Below, one piece after another: positions 6,238 to 15,506 of a stretch of DNA of 32,237 nt (the first letter of the stretch is position 1; every line of letters starts with the position of its first letter). Under the pieces are notes generated by a model. It was not told where the DNA came from and made no database searches. It saw only the letters and a list, made by a program, of their open reading frames with translations. Source of the DNA: Chloroflexota bacterium (GTDB lineage: Bacteria > Chloroflexota > Dehalococcoidia > Lucifugimonadales > UBA3495); assembly GCA_028875055.1 (NCBI GenBank), contig JAPPGG010000053.1, forward strand, positions 1 through 32,237, read 5' to 3'. The translations under genes and the position numbers were made by a program.

Positions 6238-8723
6238 GGCTTCGCCTCCCCGCCGCCCTCACCGGCCTCTCCGGCTGCGTCCCGGAACTCGTCCACCTTC
6301 CGCTGGTCCTCGGCCCCGGCGAAGGCCAGATCCCGGTCCGTCAGGGTGTAGGCCCCGGCGGCGGCGCGTATCCGGTCGGCTATTTCTGGATCGCCGTCCT
6401 CGGGCCTGCGCACCATCATGGAGAAGGCGGGCATCCGCTCCTTGTCCACCGTGGCCCGCACGTAGCAGTGATGCACGTCCAGGGACGTGATGTCGTCCTC
6501 GGTGACCCGCTCCTTGCCCAGCTCCCACACCAGTTGACGGGCGTCGCTGCCCGCCACCTGGAACACCGCCAGGCAGCCCACGTTGGCCAGAATGGTGTCC
6601 CGCATGGTGGGGGACAGGTCGTCCAGCTTGGCCAGGCTCTGGGTGGCCAGGATGAAGGACGCGCCGTACTTGCCCAGTTCCGAAAGCATCGACTCGTAGT
6701 CGACGCCGGGCATGGACTGCATTTCGTCCACGACGATCAACGCGCCCCGCCTCTGCGAGAGAGCCACGCTCTCCTGCTCCCGGATCACCGAGTCCACCAG
6801 GTTGAGCAGGGACGCGCCCACCAATGCGGCCACGTCCCGGCCCACGGCGCCCTGGGCGGTGGACACCAGCAGGATGCCGCCGTCAAGAATCGTCTCCCGC
6901 AAGTCGATGGTGGATCGGGGCTGGCCCAGGATGGCCCGCGCCCGTTTGGACGAGGCGTAGTAGGACAGGCGGGTCTGCACCGGGGCCAGCGCCTCGGCCC
7001 GGTACTGCTGGTGCCAGCCGCCGAAGTCCCGGGCCCACCATTCCAGCAGGTAGGGGTCGGAGACCCGCTTCAGGACTTCGGTGCGGTACCTGTTGTCGGA
7101 GAGCAGCTTCAGCCCGTCCAGGATGGTGTGCTGGCTGCCCTGGTCCGTCTCGGGATGGTCGTTGGCCTCATGCAGGGTCTTGACCGTCTGCTCCAGGATG
7201 GACTGCATCCTGGGTCCCCACTGCTCCCACAGGCCCCTGGCCACCCTGACGACGGAATCTGCGGTGCGGTCCCTATCGGCGAAGACGCGGGTGTCCAGCA
7301 GGTTGATGCCGGGGGCGCGGGACCGGTCGGCCAGGTCTATCAGCTTTACTCGGTCAACCAGGGACTCGGGGACGTGTTCCAGGATTCCGGCCACCAGGTC
7401 GGCGTGGGGGTCCACCACCACGATGGCGTCGCCGTCGCGGCCCTCGGCCTTTTCTTTCAACTTGTGGGCGACCACGTGGTGCATCAGGGTGGACTTGCCC
7501 ATGCGGGTGCGGGCCACGTAGAGGTGGTGGCGGCGCAGCAGGTCCTCGGGGAAGCGGATGGGACGGGGCTTGCCCGCCGTGGTGTCGCCCACCAGGGCCC
7601 CGCCCCTTACCCCTTTTGCGGAGGGGAGCAGCGCCCGGGACCCGGACCGCTCCACCAGGGGCGTCTCGTCCCCGGCCCCCGGCGGGTGCCACAGGGCGGC
7701 GGCCTCGCGGACCCCCAGCACGCTGCGCTTGCCGAACAGCCCCGGCCCGGCGGGGTGGAGGTTCATAATCGGCACAATGGACCTCACGCCGCTGACCTTG
7801 AATCTGGCGCCGGCTGGGTGGTCGAAGTGGCGGTAGGCGGCGGCCACCGCGCCCAGCAATTCCTCGGCCCTTTGCGGGCGGGTGGCCTCCGGCAGCACGG
7901 CGATGACCTGCAACTCGGCGTCAAAGGCGATGCGGGAGACCTTCTCCCTTATCAGCAGCGGGTCGTGGACCCGGCTGCGGGCCTGCTTCCACCGCCACCA
8001 GCCCCAGCCGGCGACCGTGGCGCCCAGCACCGAACCGGCGGCCAGCAGCGCCGTCTTGAGGTACTCGCCGTCCTGCACCCACAGGTAGCCCCTGAGAGCG
8101 GCCAAGGCTCCGGCGCCCAGCACGGCCATGGTCACGCCGTCCAGTTGCAGGGGTTTGGTCTGGTAGGTGTAGGAGGGTTCCCGGTTCTCGGGCACCGCCC
8201 GTTTGTGGGCCCGGGCCTGGTGCTGTTGGGACCAATCGGGACCCAGGGAGCGCAGCAGCAGGCGGCACAGGACCCGCTCCCCCTCCTCAAGTTCCGACAG
8301 GGCGCCCATCAGGGCGATGAGGGGGTCGGAGCCCGGGTCCAGCAGGTCGTCGTCCCGGAAGGTGCGCAGGGGCACGTACTCGGGGCCGTCGGCCCGCAGG
8401 GTCATGCCCCAGGCCCGCTCACCCTCGTGGACGAAGATGGGGTCCTCGTCCACCGGCACCTGGCGGATGCGGGCCTGGGGGTAGTGGGCGGCGAGCTGGC
8501 CTCGCACCACCTGGTCGTCCTGGCAGCGGGCCAGCAGGCTCACGCCGTCCATGTCGGCGGCCAGTTCCAGGGAGAAGGGTTCGGGGACGGCGACGGACTG
8601 GAGCAGGTTCTCCACCCCCAAGAGGGTGCGCTCGCCGGTGCGCGGCGGCGTCACCGCCAGCAGCGCCGGGGGGCGTTTCCTCTGTGCGTCGCCGAACAGC
8701 AGTTTCCTGACGTTGGTATTCAT
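6234..8723 (-). CDS. VirD4/TraG-like type IV coupling ATPase
   Basis: This 829-residue inner-membrane ATPase would link the DNA substrate to the transfer channel. Two hydrophobic segments are at about 198-216 and 224-243. They are followed by a HerA/FtsK-type motor with Walker A ARTRMGKST (404-412) and Walker B ALIVVDEMQS (661-670). A sensor-like ATQS is near 693-696. The first glycine of Walker A is replaced by alanine, while the GKST core is intact. An unusually long, about 195-residue cytoplasmic-looking region precedes the membrane segments. ATG 8723 has GAGGAA upstream. It follows the VirB4 gene and overlaps the replication-relaxation-type gene, as expected for a transfer operon. Confidence 0.87.
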   Translation of the reverse strand: MNTNVRKLLFGDAQRKRPPALLAVTPPRTGERTLLGVENLLQSVAVPEPFSLELAADMDGVSLLARCQDDQVVRGQLAAHYPQARIRQVPVDEDPIFVHEGERAWGMTLRADGPEYVPLRTFRDDDLLDPGSDPLIALMGALSELEEGERVLCRLLLRSLGPDWSQQHQARAHKRAVPENREPSYTYQTKPLQLDGVTMAVLGAGALAALRGYLWVQDGEYLKTALLAAGSVLGATVAGWGWWRWKQARSRVHDPLLIREKVSRIAFDAELQVIAVLPEATRPQRAEELLGAVAAAYRHFDHPAGARFKVSGVRSIVPIMNLHPAGPGLFGKRSVLGVREAAALWHPPGAGDETPLVERSGSRALLPSAKGVRGGALVGDTTAGKPRPIRFPEDLLRRHHLYVARTRMGKSTLMHHVVAHKLKEKAEGRDGDAIVVVDPHADLVAGILEHVPESLVDRVKLIDLADRSRAPGINLLDTRVFADRDRTADSVVRVARGLWEQWGPRMQSILEQTVKTLHEANDHPETDQGSQHTILDGLKLLSDNRYRTEVLKRVSDPYLLEWWARDFGGWHQQYRAEALAPVQTRLSYYASSKRARAILGQPRSTIDLRETILDGGILLVSTAQGAVGRDVAALVGASLLNLVDSVIREQESVALSQRRGALIVVDEMQSMPGVDYESMLSELGKYGASFILATQSLAKLDDLSPTMRDTILANVGCLAVFQVAGSDARQLVWELGKERVTEDDITSLDVHHCYVRATVDKERMPAFSMMVRRPEDGDPEIADRIRAAAGAYTLTDRDLAFAGAEDQRKVDEFRDAAGEAGEGGGEAKP

Positions 8724-8798
8724 AGTCGGTTCCTCGCTATCGGTAATCTTTGCGGCTGATGCCGGACGCCCGCGTAGGTGGCTTCGGACCGGCTTCGC

Positions 8799-11033
8799 CT
8801 AATGTCTGGGTCCGGGCCGCCACTCGATGACCTCGGTCTCCTCCGGCGTGGCCTCGATGCGCACCGGAAAGCGCTGGCCCCGGGCCAGCAGCAGCCCGTC
8901 GCCCCGGGGGCAGGACAGTAGCCAGCGTTGCAACTCCTCGGGCAGGTCAAAGGCTTCGCCCACGGTGCTGACGGCGGCGGCGTCCTGCTGGAGCAGCAGC
9001 TTGAAGGCGGCGTTCTGGAGCAGGGCCCTGCCGGAGTGTCCGGTGATGGCCCGGGAGGAGTCCTCCGAGAGGAGGTCCTGCACGTCCTGGGTGATGAACT
9101 GCAACCCTAGCCGGTGCTTCCTGGCCCGCTTGGCCACGGAGACCATGAAGGCCGCGCCTTCGGGGTGCTGCATGATGCTCCACACCTCGTCCACCACCAG
9201 CAGGCGGGGCCGGGGGTCCTGGGCGGCGGCGGCCCACACTGTCTCGGTGCAGACCATCGCCGCCGCCGGTCTCAGTTCCGGTTCCAGCAGGTGCAGGTCG
9301 AACACCGTGACCAGGGCCTCGCGGGCCAGCAGGTCATCGCCCTCGTCGGAGAGCAGGTCGCGCAGGCTGCCGGTGGCGAAGGGGCGCAGCAGGTGGGCGA
9401 TTTCCGGGGTCTCCCCTTCCAGGTAGGCGTAGAAGTCGCGGAACCCCGTGCGCTCCCGGCGCTGGGCGTAGTAGGAGGCCAGGGCGTGGTCCAAAGAGGA
9501 TCTGCGCTCGGCGCTGAGCCTTTCCCCCACCATCACCTCGATGAGGCGGCGCAGGCTGCCGATGCGCTGGAGCAGTTCTTCCGAGTCGCCCCGGTCTATG
9601 ACGAAGGGGTTCATGCCCTGGCCGGGGACGCCGGGGGACAGCACCCGCCCACCCGCAGCGCGGGCCATGTCGGTGTACTCGCCCTCGGGGTCGATGATGT
9701 AGGCCCGCACGCCCCGGCACAGGCCCCGCAGCACCCCCAGCTTGGTGGCGAAGGATTTTCCAGAACCGGACCTCGCCAGGACGGCGGTATTGGCGTTGAG
9801 GTGGGTGCCGTCGAAGGGGTCGTAGACGATGGGAGCGCAGGCCCTCAGGTCAATGCCGTAGAGGGTGCCGCTGCGGGTGTCCAGGTCCGGCGGGGAGAAG
9901 GGGAATAGTCTCGCCAGACTGGAGGTGTCCAAAGTCCGCCACACCGCCACGGCGTTCAGGCCCAGGGGCAACGTCGAGAGCAGGCCCTCGCGCTGGCGGA
10001 AGGTCAGGTTGTCCAGCTTGCCCAAAGTGGCGGCGAAGTGGGCCCGGGCCTTCTGGGTCAGGTCCTTCAGGGTGTCCTGGTCGTCGGCGTGCAATGTCAC
10101 CGACAACGATGCGTGAAACAGCCGTTCCCGGCCCCGCTGCACCTCGTCCCGCAACCGGCTCACGTCCTCCAGGGCGATCTCGGCCTCCGGCGACATGGAA
10201 CGGCCCCGCTTGAAGGAAAGACTCTGGGCCGACTCGAAGCGGACCTTCTGCCATTCCAGGGTTCGGGCCGCCTGCTCCGTGGGGATGGCGCCCAGGTGGA
10301 CCGACAGGTCCATGGGGGCTCCGGCGGCCATCAGCCCTTGCAGAAAGCCGGGAGCGAGACTGCGGGGCCACTTGCCCAGGTGCAGGGAGCGCACCAGGCG
10401 TCCGCCGATGCGGATATCGCGGCGGTTTACCTCCACTTCCAACTCAGCGTCTTCGTCGCGCTCGGTGGGCGAACCGCCCAGGGCGCAGGCCAGGAGCAGC
10501 AGCTTGAGAGTATCGCCATTCAGGGGAAAGACGCCAAGACCGGCCCGCACCAGCAGCGCCCGCAGCTCGTCGGCGCGGGCGTGCTCACAGACGGCGTAGA
10601 AGCGCCGGTCCAGGATGCCCTCCCGGTTTTCAAGCGTGGTCAGCAGCCGTCCCAGACTGTCGGCGGCATCCTTTGTCTGTTGGGGCAAATCGTCCGGCTG
10701 CGCCGCCGTCAGGTTGCTGCGCAGGGTGGAAAGCACCGGCGGGTGCTGGCGTACCAGCAGTTGCACCGGGAAGTCCACCGCGTTCAGGGAACCGGCGAAG
10801 GCGCCCAGCTTGGGTTCGTCCAGCTCCAGCCCCATCACCTCCAATACCGCCAGCTTCACCCCGTCCAGGCGCACCGGGCCGTCGTCCTCCAGGTGGGACA
10901 GCATGAAGAACAGGGGCAGCGGGGGCGGCGGCGGTTTGGGTTCCGCCACCGCTTCGTCAGTCTCATCAGGTTGGGACCGGCCTGGCGGCCAGCGCCGGGC
11001 CAGGTCCTTCAGATTCGGTAGTGTCGCTTTCAT
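8799..11033 (-). CDS. VirB4/TrbE-like conjugative transfer ATPase
   Basis: This 744-residue protein matches the T4SS VirB4 family, the ATPase that powers pilus assembly and substrate transfer. Walker A is ARSGSGKSF (420-428). The next strand has YIIDPEGEY (445-453), and Walker B is RLLVVDEVW (610-618), followed by the family-typical FITQD (646-650). The N-terminal half is the usual VirB4 partner-binding region and starts with a Pro-rich stretch (EPKPPPPPLP, 31-40). ATG 11033 has AGGAG about 10 nt upstream. It is in the same operon as the pilin-like and PrgI-like genes. Confidence 0.92.
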   Translation of the reverse strand: MKATLPNLKDLARRWPPGRSQPDETDEAVAEPKPPPPPLPLFFMLSHLEDDGPVRLDGVKLAVLEVMGLELDEPKLGAFAGSLNAVDFPVQLLVRQHPPVLSTLRSNLTAAQPDDLPQQTKDAADSLGRLLTTLENREGILDRRFYAVCEHARADELRALLVRAGLGVFPLNGDTLKLLLLACALGGSPTERDEDAELEVEVNRRDIRIGGRLVRSLHLGKWPRSLAPGFLQGLMAAGAPMDLSVHLGAIPTEQAARTLEWQKVRFESAQSLSFKRGRSMSPEAEIALEDVSRLRDEVQRGRERLFHASLSVTLHADDQDTLKDLTQKARAHFAATLGKLDNLTFRQREGLLSTLPLGLNAVAVWRTLDTSSLARLFPFSPPDLDTRSGTLYGIDLRACAPIVYDPFDGTHLNANTAVLARSGSGKSFATKLGVLRGLCRGVRAYIIDPEGEYTDMARAAGGRVLSPGVPGQGMNPFVIDRGDSEELLQRIGSLRRLIEVMVGERLSAERRSSLDHALASYYAQRRERTGFRDFYAYLEGETPEIAHLLRPFATGSLRDLLSDEGDDLLAREALVTVFDLHLLEPELRPAAAMVCTETVWAAAAQDPRPRLLVVDEVWSIMQHPEGAAFMVSVAKRARKHRLGLQFITQDVQDLLSEDSSRAITGHSGRALLQNAAFKLLLQQDAAAVSTVGEAFDLPEELQRWLLSCPRGDGLLLARGQRFPVRIEATPEETEVIEWRPGPRH

Positions 11034-11057
11034 TTCTCGTTGCTCCTCTTGCCTGCT

Positions 11058-11399
11058 CTATGGGATGGGAAATACCTCGACGATGCGGCTGTCGATGGCG
11101 GCGGCGATGCCCTTGGCCAGCAGCACCAGCACCAGGCCCACCACGGCCATGATCACGGCGTTCCTGGCTCTGCCCCTTCCCTCGCCCTCGGCGCCTTCGG
11201 CCATCAGGACGAATCCGGCCCAGACGATGGCGAAGAGGCACAGGCCGACGCCCGCATAGGCCATGCCGGTCAACACCGCGTCGAAGGCGGCCAGCATCTG
11301 TTCCTTCTTTTCCTCCGGGGCCCCGGCGGCGACGGAGGCCATTGCCGCCGCTGGGGACAGGAGGATGGCCTTGACGCGCCCTACCACGGAAAACCCCAC
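11058..11399 (-). CDS. Second pilin-like (VirB2/TrbC-type) two-helix membrane protein
   Basis: This is a small protein of up to 113 residues with two hydrophobic helices, about 46-67 (AYAGVGLCLFAIVWAGFVLM) and 84-104 (AVIMAVVGLVLVLLAKGIAAA). A short basic loop (GRGRARN) separates them, which is the layout of VirB2/TrbC-type conjugative pilins. The frame opens at GTG 11399, 19 nt inside the preceding gene. ATG 11342 is an alternative start that would remove 19 residues. Neither has a convincing ribosome-binding site, so translation may be coupled. Its position directly before virB4 supports a transfer role. Confidence 0.7.
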   Translation of the reverse strand: MGFSVVGRVKAILLSPAAAMASVAAGAPEEKKEQMLAAFDAVLTGMAYAGVGLCLFAIVWAGFVLMAEGAEGEGRGRARNAVIMAVVGLVLVLLAKGIAAAIDSRIVEVFPIP

Positions 11400-13042
11400 C
11401 AGGAGGAATCACCCACCGTGGTCTGCTCCGCCCTGGGCGGTTCTGGGGTGGGAGGGGGCACCACCAGCCCCGCGTAGGGGACGTCGGCCCCCAGGCCCAG
11501 GGGCCGTACCTGCCCGGTAACCGGCGCCGGGGCCAGGGCAATGCTTTCCGTCCGGGTGGGGGTGACCGGGCTTCGTTCACTCTCCACCGCCCGCACGTGC
11601 TCCGGGTGGTGGACGTAGATGCGCAACGTCTTGACGGTGGAGCTTTCGCCGCAACGGCACGTGACCCGCCGGGTGTACACGTCGGTGCGGGCCGGGTGGT
11701 GGACCGTCTGGAGCATGGGCGGACGAGGAACGTTCAGCGCCGCCGTCAGCGCCGCCGTGATCTCCAGGTCGTGGACCGCCTTCCCGTCGGGTACGGCCAG
11801 GGTGAAATTGGTCTCGCCGCCCTGGACGAAGGTCGCGCTGGTCGCGTTGGAGCCGGCGGATACGCTGACTGTGCCGGTGATGCCGGTGACGGATGCGTCC
11901 AGCAGGGCGGGGACCGACTGGCTGAAATGGCCGCCGTACACCGGCAGGTCCACCTCCTGGCGGGTCTCGGCGATGCACTCCGAGGCGATGACGCCCGTGA
12001 TGTTGCCCGGCGTCCACCCCAGGGAGGTCATTTCCAGGTCGCACAGCTCCCCGTCGGCTTTTGGCAGGGGATAGGGAATCTGGTTGCTCTTCAGGGACAC
12101 CGCCCCGCTGCGGCCCAATGCGTCCACCCAGGAGAAGGTGAAGGAGGGGGACGGGCCGTCCAGGGAGAGGTTGTAGCTCTTGGACTGCCCGGCGCTCATG
12201 GGAGTGTTGAATCCCATTCTCAGGGTCCGGCCGTTCCGGCCGCCGTAGGCCCTCCCCCGCAGGCGCAACTCGTGGGCCGCTCGCAGGGTGACGTTGGCGT
12301 GGTTGGCGGTTACGCTGAGCCTCTCGATGAAGACGCGCCGCCCCGGCACCGGGTCCGGCGGGACGAAGTAGATTTCGTCCAGCCGCCAGGCGTCGCCGTA
12401 GGGCCGTTCCTCGGTTTCGTCCTCGGGTTCATCCTCCGGGTCGTCGGCCAGGGCGATGTTGGGCAGCAGCACCAGGGCCAGCGCCGCCAGGGCGCCCACT
12501 CCCGCCACGACCAGGAAGCGGTTCCAGGGTTTACGGTGTTTGACAATTTCCCGTTCGGCCCTGGGCCGGTTGGCGTCGGCGTCCCTGGAACGGCGGCCCT
12601 TGCCGAACCAGCTGTGGGGCCGGAAGGGGGGACGACCCTTCTTTCGCGCCGCCCTGACCGCCTTACCGATCTTCCCTGCGGCCTTCTTCGCCAGCAGCCG
12701 CAGCGGGTCGGGCCTGGCCTCGAGCTGGGGCGGCGGCTCGCTGATGGCGAGCTCCGCCGGACACCCGGCGTAGCGCCGGGCGCCCAGCTTGAATTTCAGG
12801 AGGTCGGCGGCCACCAGGGGCAGCCCCCGGCCTCCCACCTTCCCCACTACAGCGGCTAACCCGACGGTGCCGAGCAGGATGGCGATGCCCAGCTTCAGCC
12901 CCGAGGGGCCGAGGGGAAAGTATCGGTAGACGCCGTAGGCCACGGCGCAGGTCGCCACCACCGCCACGATCTGGGGGAAAGTGAACCACAGCAGCGCCTT
13001 GTCCTCGGCCTGCACGTGGGTCGGTACTTCGTGCTCTCTCAT
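11381..13042 (-). CDS. PrgI/VirB3-like membrane protein fused to a large ectodomain
   Basis: This 553-residue protein starts at ATG 13042, which has AGGAGG 6 nt upstream. The frame is open to 13069, but that start would lie inside the upstream gene. The N-terminus (REHEVPTHVQ, then WFTFPQ) and two close membrane helices (about 18-41 and 47-67) match PrgI-family proteins, the VirB3 counterpart in monoderm T4SSs. A basic cytoplasmic linker (about 110-172) leads to a third helix (175-198). After it comes an acidic patch and about 320 residues of Ser/Thr/Gly-rich, probably beta-sandwich sequence, ending in a Pro-rich tail (VVPPPTPEPP) and WWGFPW. PrgI proteins are usually only about 100-200 residues, so the extracytoplasmic part is a notable addition. 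It may act as a cell-surface adhesin or channel-outer component. Confidence 0.78.
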   Translation of the reverse strand: MREHEVPTHVQAEDKALLWFTFPQIVAVVATCAVAYGVYRYFPLGPSGLKLGIAILLGTVGLAAVVGKVGGRGLPLVAADLLKFKLGARRYAGCPAELAISEPPPQLEARPDPLRLLAKKAAGKIGKAVRAARKKGRPPFRPHSWFGKGRRSRDADANRPRAEREIVKHRKPWNRFLVVAGVGALAALALVLLPNIALADDPEDEPEDETEERPYGDAWRLDEIYFVPPDPVPGRRVFIERLSVTANHANVTLRAAHELRLRGRAYGGRNGRTLRMGFNTPMSAGQSKSYNLSLDGPSPSFTFSWVDALGRSGAVSLKSNQIPYPLPKADGELCDLEMTSLGWTPGNITGVIASECIAETRQEVDLPVYGGHFSQSVPALLDASVTGITGTVSVSAGSNATSATFVQGGETNFTLAVPDGKAVHDLEITAALTAALNVPRPPMLQTVHHPARTDVYTRRVTCRCGESSTVKTLRIYVHHPEHVRAVESERSPVTPTRTESIALAPAPVTGQVRPLGLGADVPYAGLVVPPPTPEPPRAEQTTVGDSSWWGFPW

Positions 13043-13052
13043 TTCTTTCCTC

Positions 13053-13340
13053 CTAGCCGTCGCCGTCATCGCCGCCGCTGGGGTCGGGGACGGTGGGGTC
13101 CACGGGGCTGCCGACCACGGCGTTCATCACCAGTTCGACGACGCCATAGGCGACGAGGGCCAGCACGATTCCCGCCAGGGCGGTCATCATGGCGCTCTTG
13201 CCCCGCTCCATCTGGTTGGGCGCTCCGCTGGCGGTCAGGTACATGTAGGCGCCGTAGATGAAGTAGCCGACGCCCACCACGCCCACCAGGCCCAGCAGGA
13301 TGCCGACGAGGTTCGATATGGTCTGGGTCAGGTCGTCCAT
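13053..13340 (-). CDS. T4SS pilin-type protein (VirB2-like)
   Basis: This 95-residue protein starts at ATG 13340, with AAGGAG upstream. An alternative TTG at 13409 is weaker. The sequence has two membrane helices (about 12-36 and 51-73) joined by a short loop with YIYGAY-like and GKSA elements (FIYGAYMYLTASG, then QMERGKSAMM), which is characteristic of T4SS pilin proteins of Gram-positive and Chloroflexi-type elements. An acidic, Pro/Gly-rich tail follows. It lies between the VirB6-like gene and the PrgI-like gene, with only 10 nt to the latter. It probably forms the extracellular pilus or the membrane scaffold of the channel. Confidence 0.8.
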   Translation of the reverse strand: MDDLTQTISNLVGILLGLVGVVGVGYFIYGAYMYLTASGAPNQMERGKSAMMTALAGIVLALVAYGVVELVMNAVVGSPVDPTVPDPSGGDDGDG

Positions 13341-13487
13341 AGGTTTCTCTCCTTGCGGGTTGATTTCTTGACTTGCCTGTCCATTGGTCTTCTTTTTCGT
13401 AGCCACCAACTGCTTACCGGCACATGGCTCACCTCCCGGGATGGTTGACGGCGCGATACGGGTCCGCGCCCGTAGTTGTCGTTCCGG

Positions 13488-15083
13488 CTACGGCCCTTGG
13501 CTTCTGGGCGTGGGCCCGCCCTGTCCCGCCGGGGTAGAGTTCTGGGCCGCCGAGTTCACCGCGCCCGTCGCGTTGCTGGCCGCGCCCGTGGCCGCCGCAG
13601 CGGCGGCAGCGCCCGCCGGTCCACCGGCGGCACCGCCCGCAATCAGCCCCAGGGCGCGGCCCGAACGCACCATCGAGCCGGGTAGGGACATGCCGAAGTA
13701 GAGGGTGTGCAGCCAGGCGTCGAAGGTGCCGTGATTTCCCAGCATCGAGGGGATGCGTCCGGCCAGGTACATGAAGGCGATGGCCATCAAGAGCATCCAC
13801 ACCAGGTCCTGCCCCGCCTCTCCGCCGCTGATGTCGGCGAACTGTTCGAGGAAGGCGAAAGCCAGGGCCACGGCGATGAGCTGCACCGCCTGCTGGAAAA
13901 CCGTGGTCATGAACAAACGGAGCCAATGCCGGCCCCAGCCCGCCGTGTGCGGCAGAATCCAAAGGCCCAGGGCAATGGGTGCCAAACAGAGCAGGATGTC
14001 GATCAGGGCCAGGCGGAGGACCATCTGCACCAGCAGGTAGAGGACGAAGAAGCCGAAGACCAGGTAGAGCAGGGCGATGAACACGGCGAGGCCGGTGTTG
14101 GCGGCCATCACCGCCGTGAGCAAAGGGTCCAACGGGGCGCGCAGCAAATCGCCGGGGGTGACCTCCAGGGACGCGGCGATGAACTGGGATACCGCGTGGG
14201 CCACGTCGATGACCAGGGCGCACCACCAGAGGGAAGACGCGGCGGCGGTCAACCCCAGCACCAGCCGGGGCGCCATCTCCCGCCAGCCCGACTGGTGGCG
14301 GCCCAGGTGCTCCTGGACGATGAAGCTCAGCCCCATCCAGCCCAGGATCACCATCAATGCCCCTGACGTGACGGCCCACACCGCCGTCCACGCTTTCCTG
14401 ATGAAGGGATGTTCGTAGGTCAGGTTGGGCGGGGTCCCGGTGAGGATGTCGCCCATCAGGCCCCGGGCCTCCCCGTCGCACTCGGCGATTTCCGTTCCGG
14501 TGATTCCCTCCACCACCCCGCACAGGGTCCCGTGGGCGCCCTGCACCAGCCAGCCGGCGGCGGCCCTGGCCCAGCGGGACGGGTCCAGCGCGCCCAGCAC
14601 CCGGTCCCACAACCCCTTGGGCTGGTGGACGGGTACCAGGGCGTGGAAGACGTGCCGCTCCCCGCCGCCGGTGCGGGGCACCCCCAGCACCAGCAGGAAA
14701 GCCTGCTCCGGGTCCAGGTCGGGCTGCTCGTCCAGGGCCGGGTACTCGAAGGTGTACTCCCAGCCCTCGGAGAGCCTCTTCCCGCTGCCCTGGACTCGGT
14801 AGGTGTTGGTGACCCACTCGCCGGTGTCCGGGTGGCGGATGGAGTAGTAGAGCTCGCTGACCTGGCGGCTGAAGATGGGCCGGGCCACGAAGTCCCCCTC
14901 CTTCTTCCGCTCCACCATCTGCCGGTCCTTGTTGACCAGGGTGATGTCGTCGGCAGGCGGGGACTGGGCCAGGGCGACGCCGCTGGCGGGTATGGCGACG
15001 ATGACTGCCAGCAGCAGCGCCGCCAGGAGCGACGCGGCCCGGCGCGGGAGCCGGGGTCTGAATCTCTGGGTCAACTCGTTCAC
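13488..15083 (-). CDS. VirB6/TrbL-like polytopic inner-membrane transfer protein
   Basis: This 531-residue protein starts at GTG 15083, with GGAG just upstream. A signal peptide is visible (residues 1-40: basic RPRLPRRA, hydrophobic LLAALLLAVIVAIPA, then ALA-QS). An exported region of about 185 residues follows, then at least six hydrophobic segments (about 232-255, 272-303, 322-352, 354-378, 388-413, 427-443). The C-terminal tail is Ala/Gly-rich with low complexity. This is the VirB6/TrbL layout, forming the membrane pore of the transfer channel. It is the first gene of the leftward operon. Confidence 0.85.
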   Translation of the reverse strand: MNELTQRFRPRLPRRAASLLAALLLAVIVAIPASGVALAQSPPADDITLVNKDRQMVERKKEGDFVARPIFSRQVSELYYSIRHPDTGEWVTNTYRVQGSGKRLSEGWEYTFEYPALDEQPDLDPEQAFLLVLGVPRTGGGERHVFHALVPVHQPKGLWDRVLGALDPSRWARAAAGWLVQGAHGTLCGVVEGITGTEIAECDGEARGLMGDILTGTPPNLTYEHPFIRKAWTAVWAVTSGALMVILGWMGLSFIVQEHLGRHQSGWREMAPRLVLGLTAAASSLWWCALVIDVAHAVSQFIAASLEVTPGDLLRAPLDPLLTAVMAANTGLAVFIALLYLVFGFFVLYLLVQMVLRLALIDILLCLAPIALGLWILPHTAGWGRHWLRLFMTTVFQQAVQLIAVALAFAFLEQFADISGGEAGQDLVWMLLMAIAFMYLAGRIPSMLGNHGTFDAWLHTLYFGMSLPGSMVRSGRALGLIAGGAAGGPAGAAAAAAATGAASNATGAVNSAAQNSTPAGQGGPTPRSQGP

Positions 15084-15506
15084 CTCTCTCCGGTTTCGAC
15101 GCTGGGCCGTTAGGCCAGCGCCGCCGGAAAGTGTGAAGAAAATCGGCGCCGAAAAAGACCCCTTATAGAGGGCCGCACGGATGCGGCCCTTTACAGGGAC
15201 TCTTTTTTTCCGCCCGCGTCCTGCATCATTGGGGGTGTACAGGAATTTGGTGTTTGTAGTGACTCGGGAAAAGTGCTGGTTTCAAAGCTGAAACAGGTAC
15301 GAATCGAGGGGAAAAGCGGCCCAAACCTGTTAACACTTTGTTGAAAGGTCCCGGTTCAGCCCCGGTACGCAAAACCGGGGTAGGGGGACAACAAGAAAAC
15401 CGGACGCCCCGGCGGGAAATCCTGCAAAACCCCCTATAGGGGTCAGCAAGAAGACACCCCTGGCGGTGTGGCCGGGGTCAAGGTCAGGGGAGACGGAGGC
15501 TGGCTT
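15084..15506. promoter_or_regulatory. Divergent control region between the tra operon and the rightward HTH gene
   Basis: This 423-nt gene-free region separates two divergent units, so it should hold both promoters. I could not name convincing -35/-10 boxes. Visible structures are a perfect 9-bp hairpin (AGGGCCGCA/TGCGGCCCT, 15169-15190, loop CGGA), a 7-bp hairpin (CCCCGGT/ACCGGGG, 15360-15380) and a 12-bp palindrome CCCCTATAGGGG (15431-15442). Two related operator-like sites begin with CCTGTT on opposite strands, one at 15277-15296 (leftward) and one at 15327-15349 (rightward). HTH proteins of this element are natural candidates to bind here. Confidence 0.5.

Noticed and set aside
6468-8759. 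A long open frame of over 760 codons on the plus strand
   Set aside because: It is antisense to the well-supported coupling ATPase; it is rich in Gly, His, Gln and Val with no domain. High GC content keeps such frames open.
11597-12859. A 420-codon plus-strand frame
   Set aside because: It is antisense to the PrgI-like fusion protein, has no ribosome-binding site and shows low-complexity composition.
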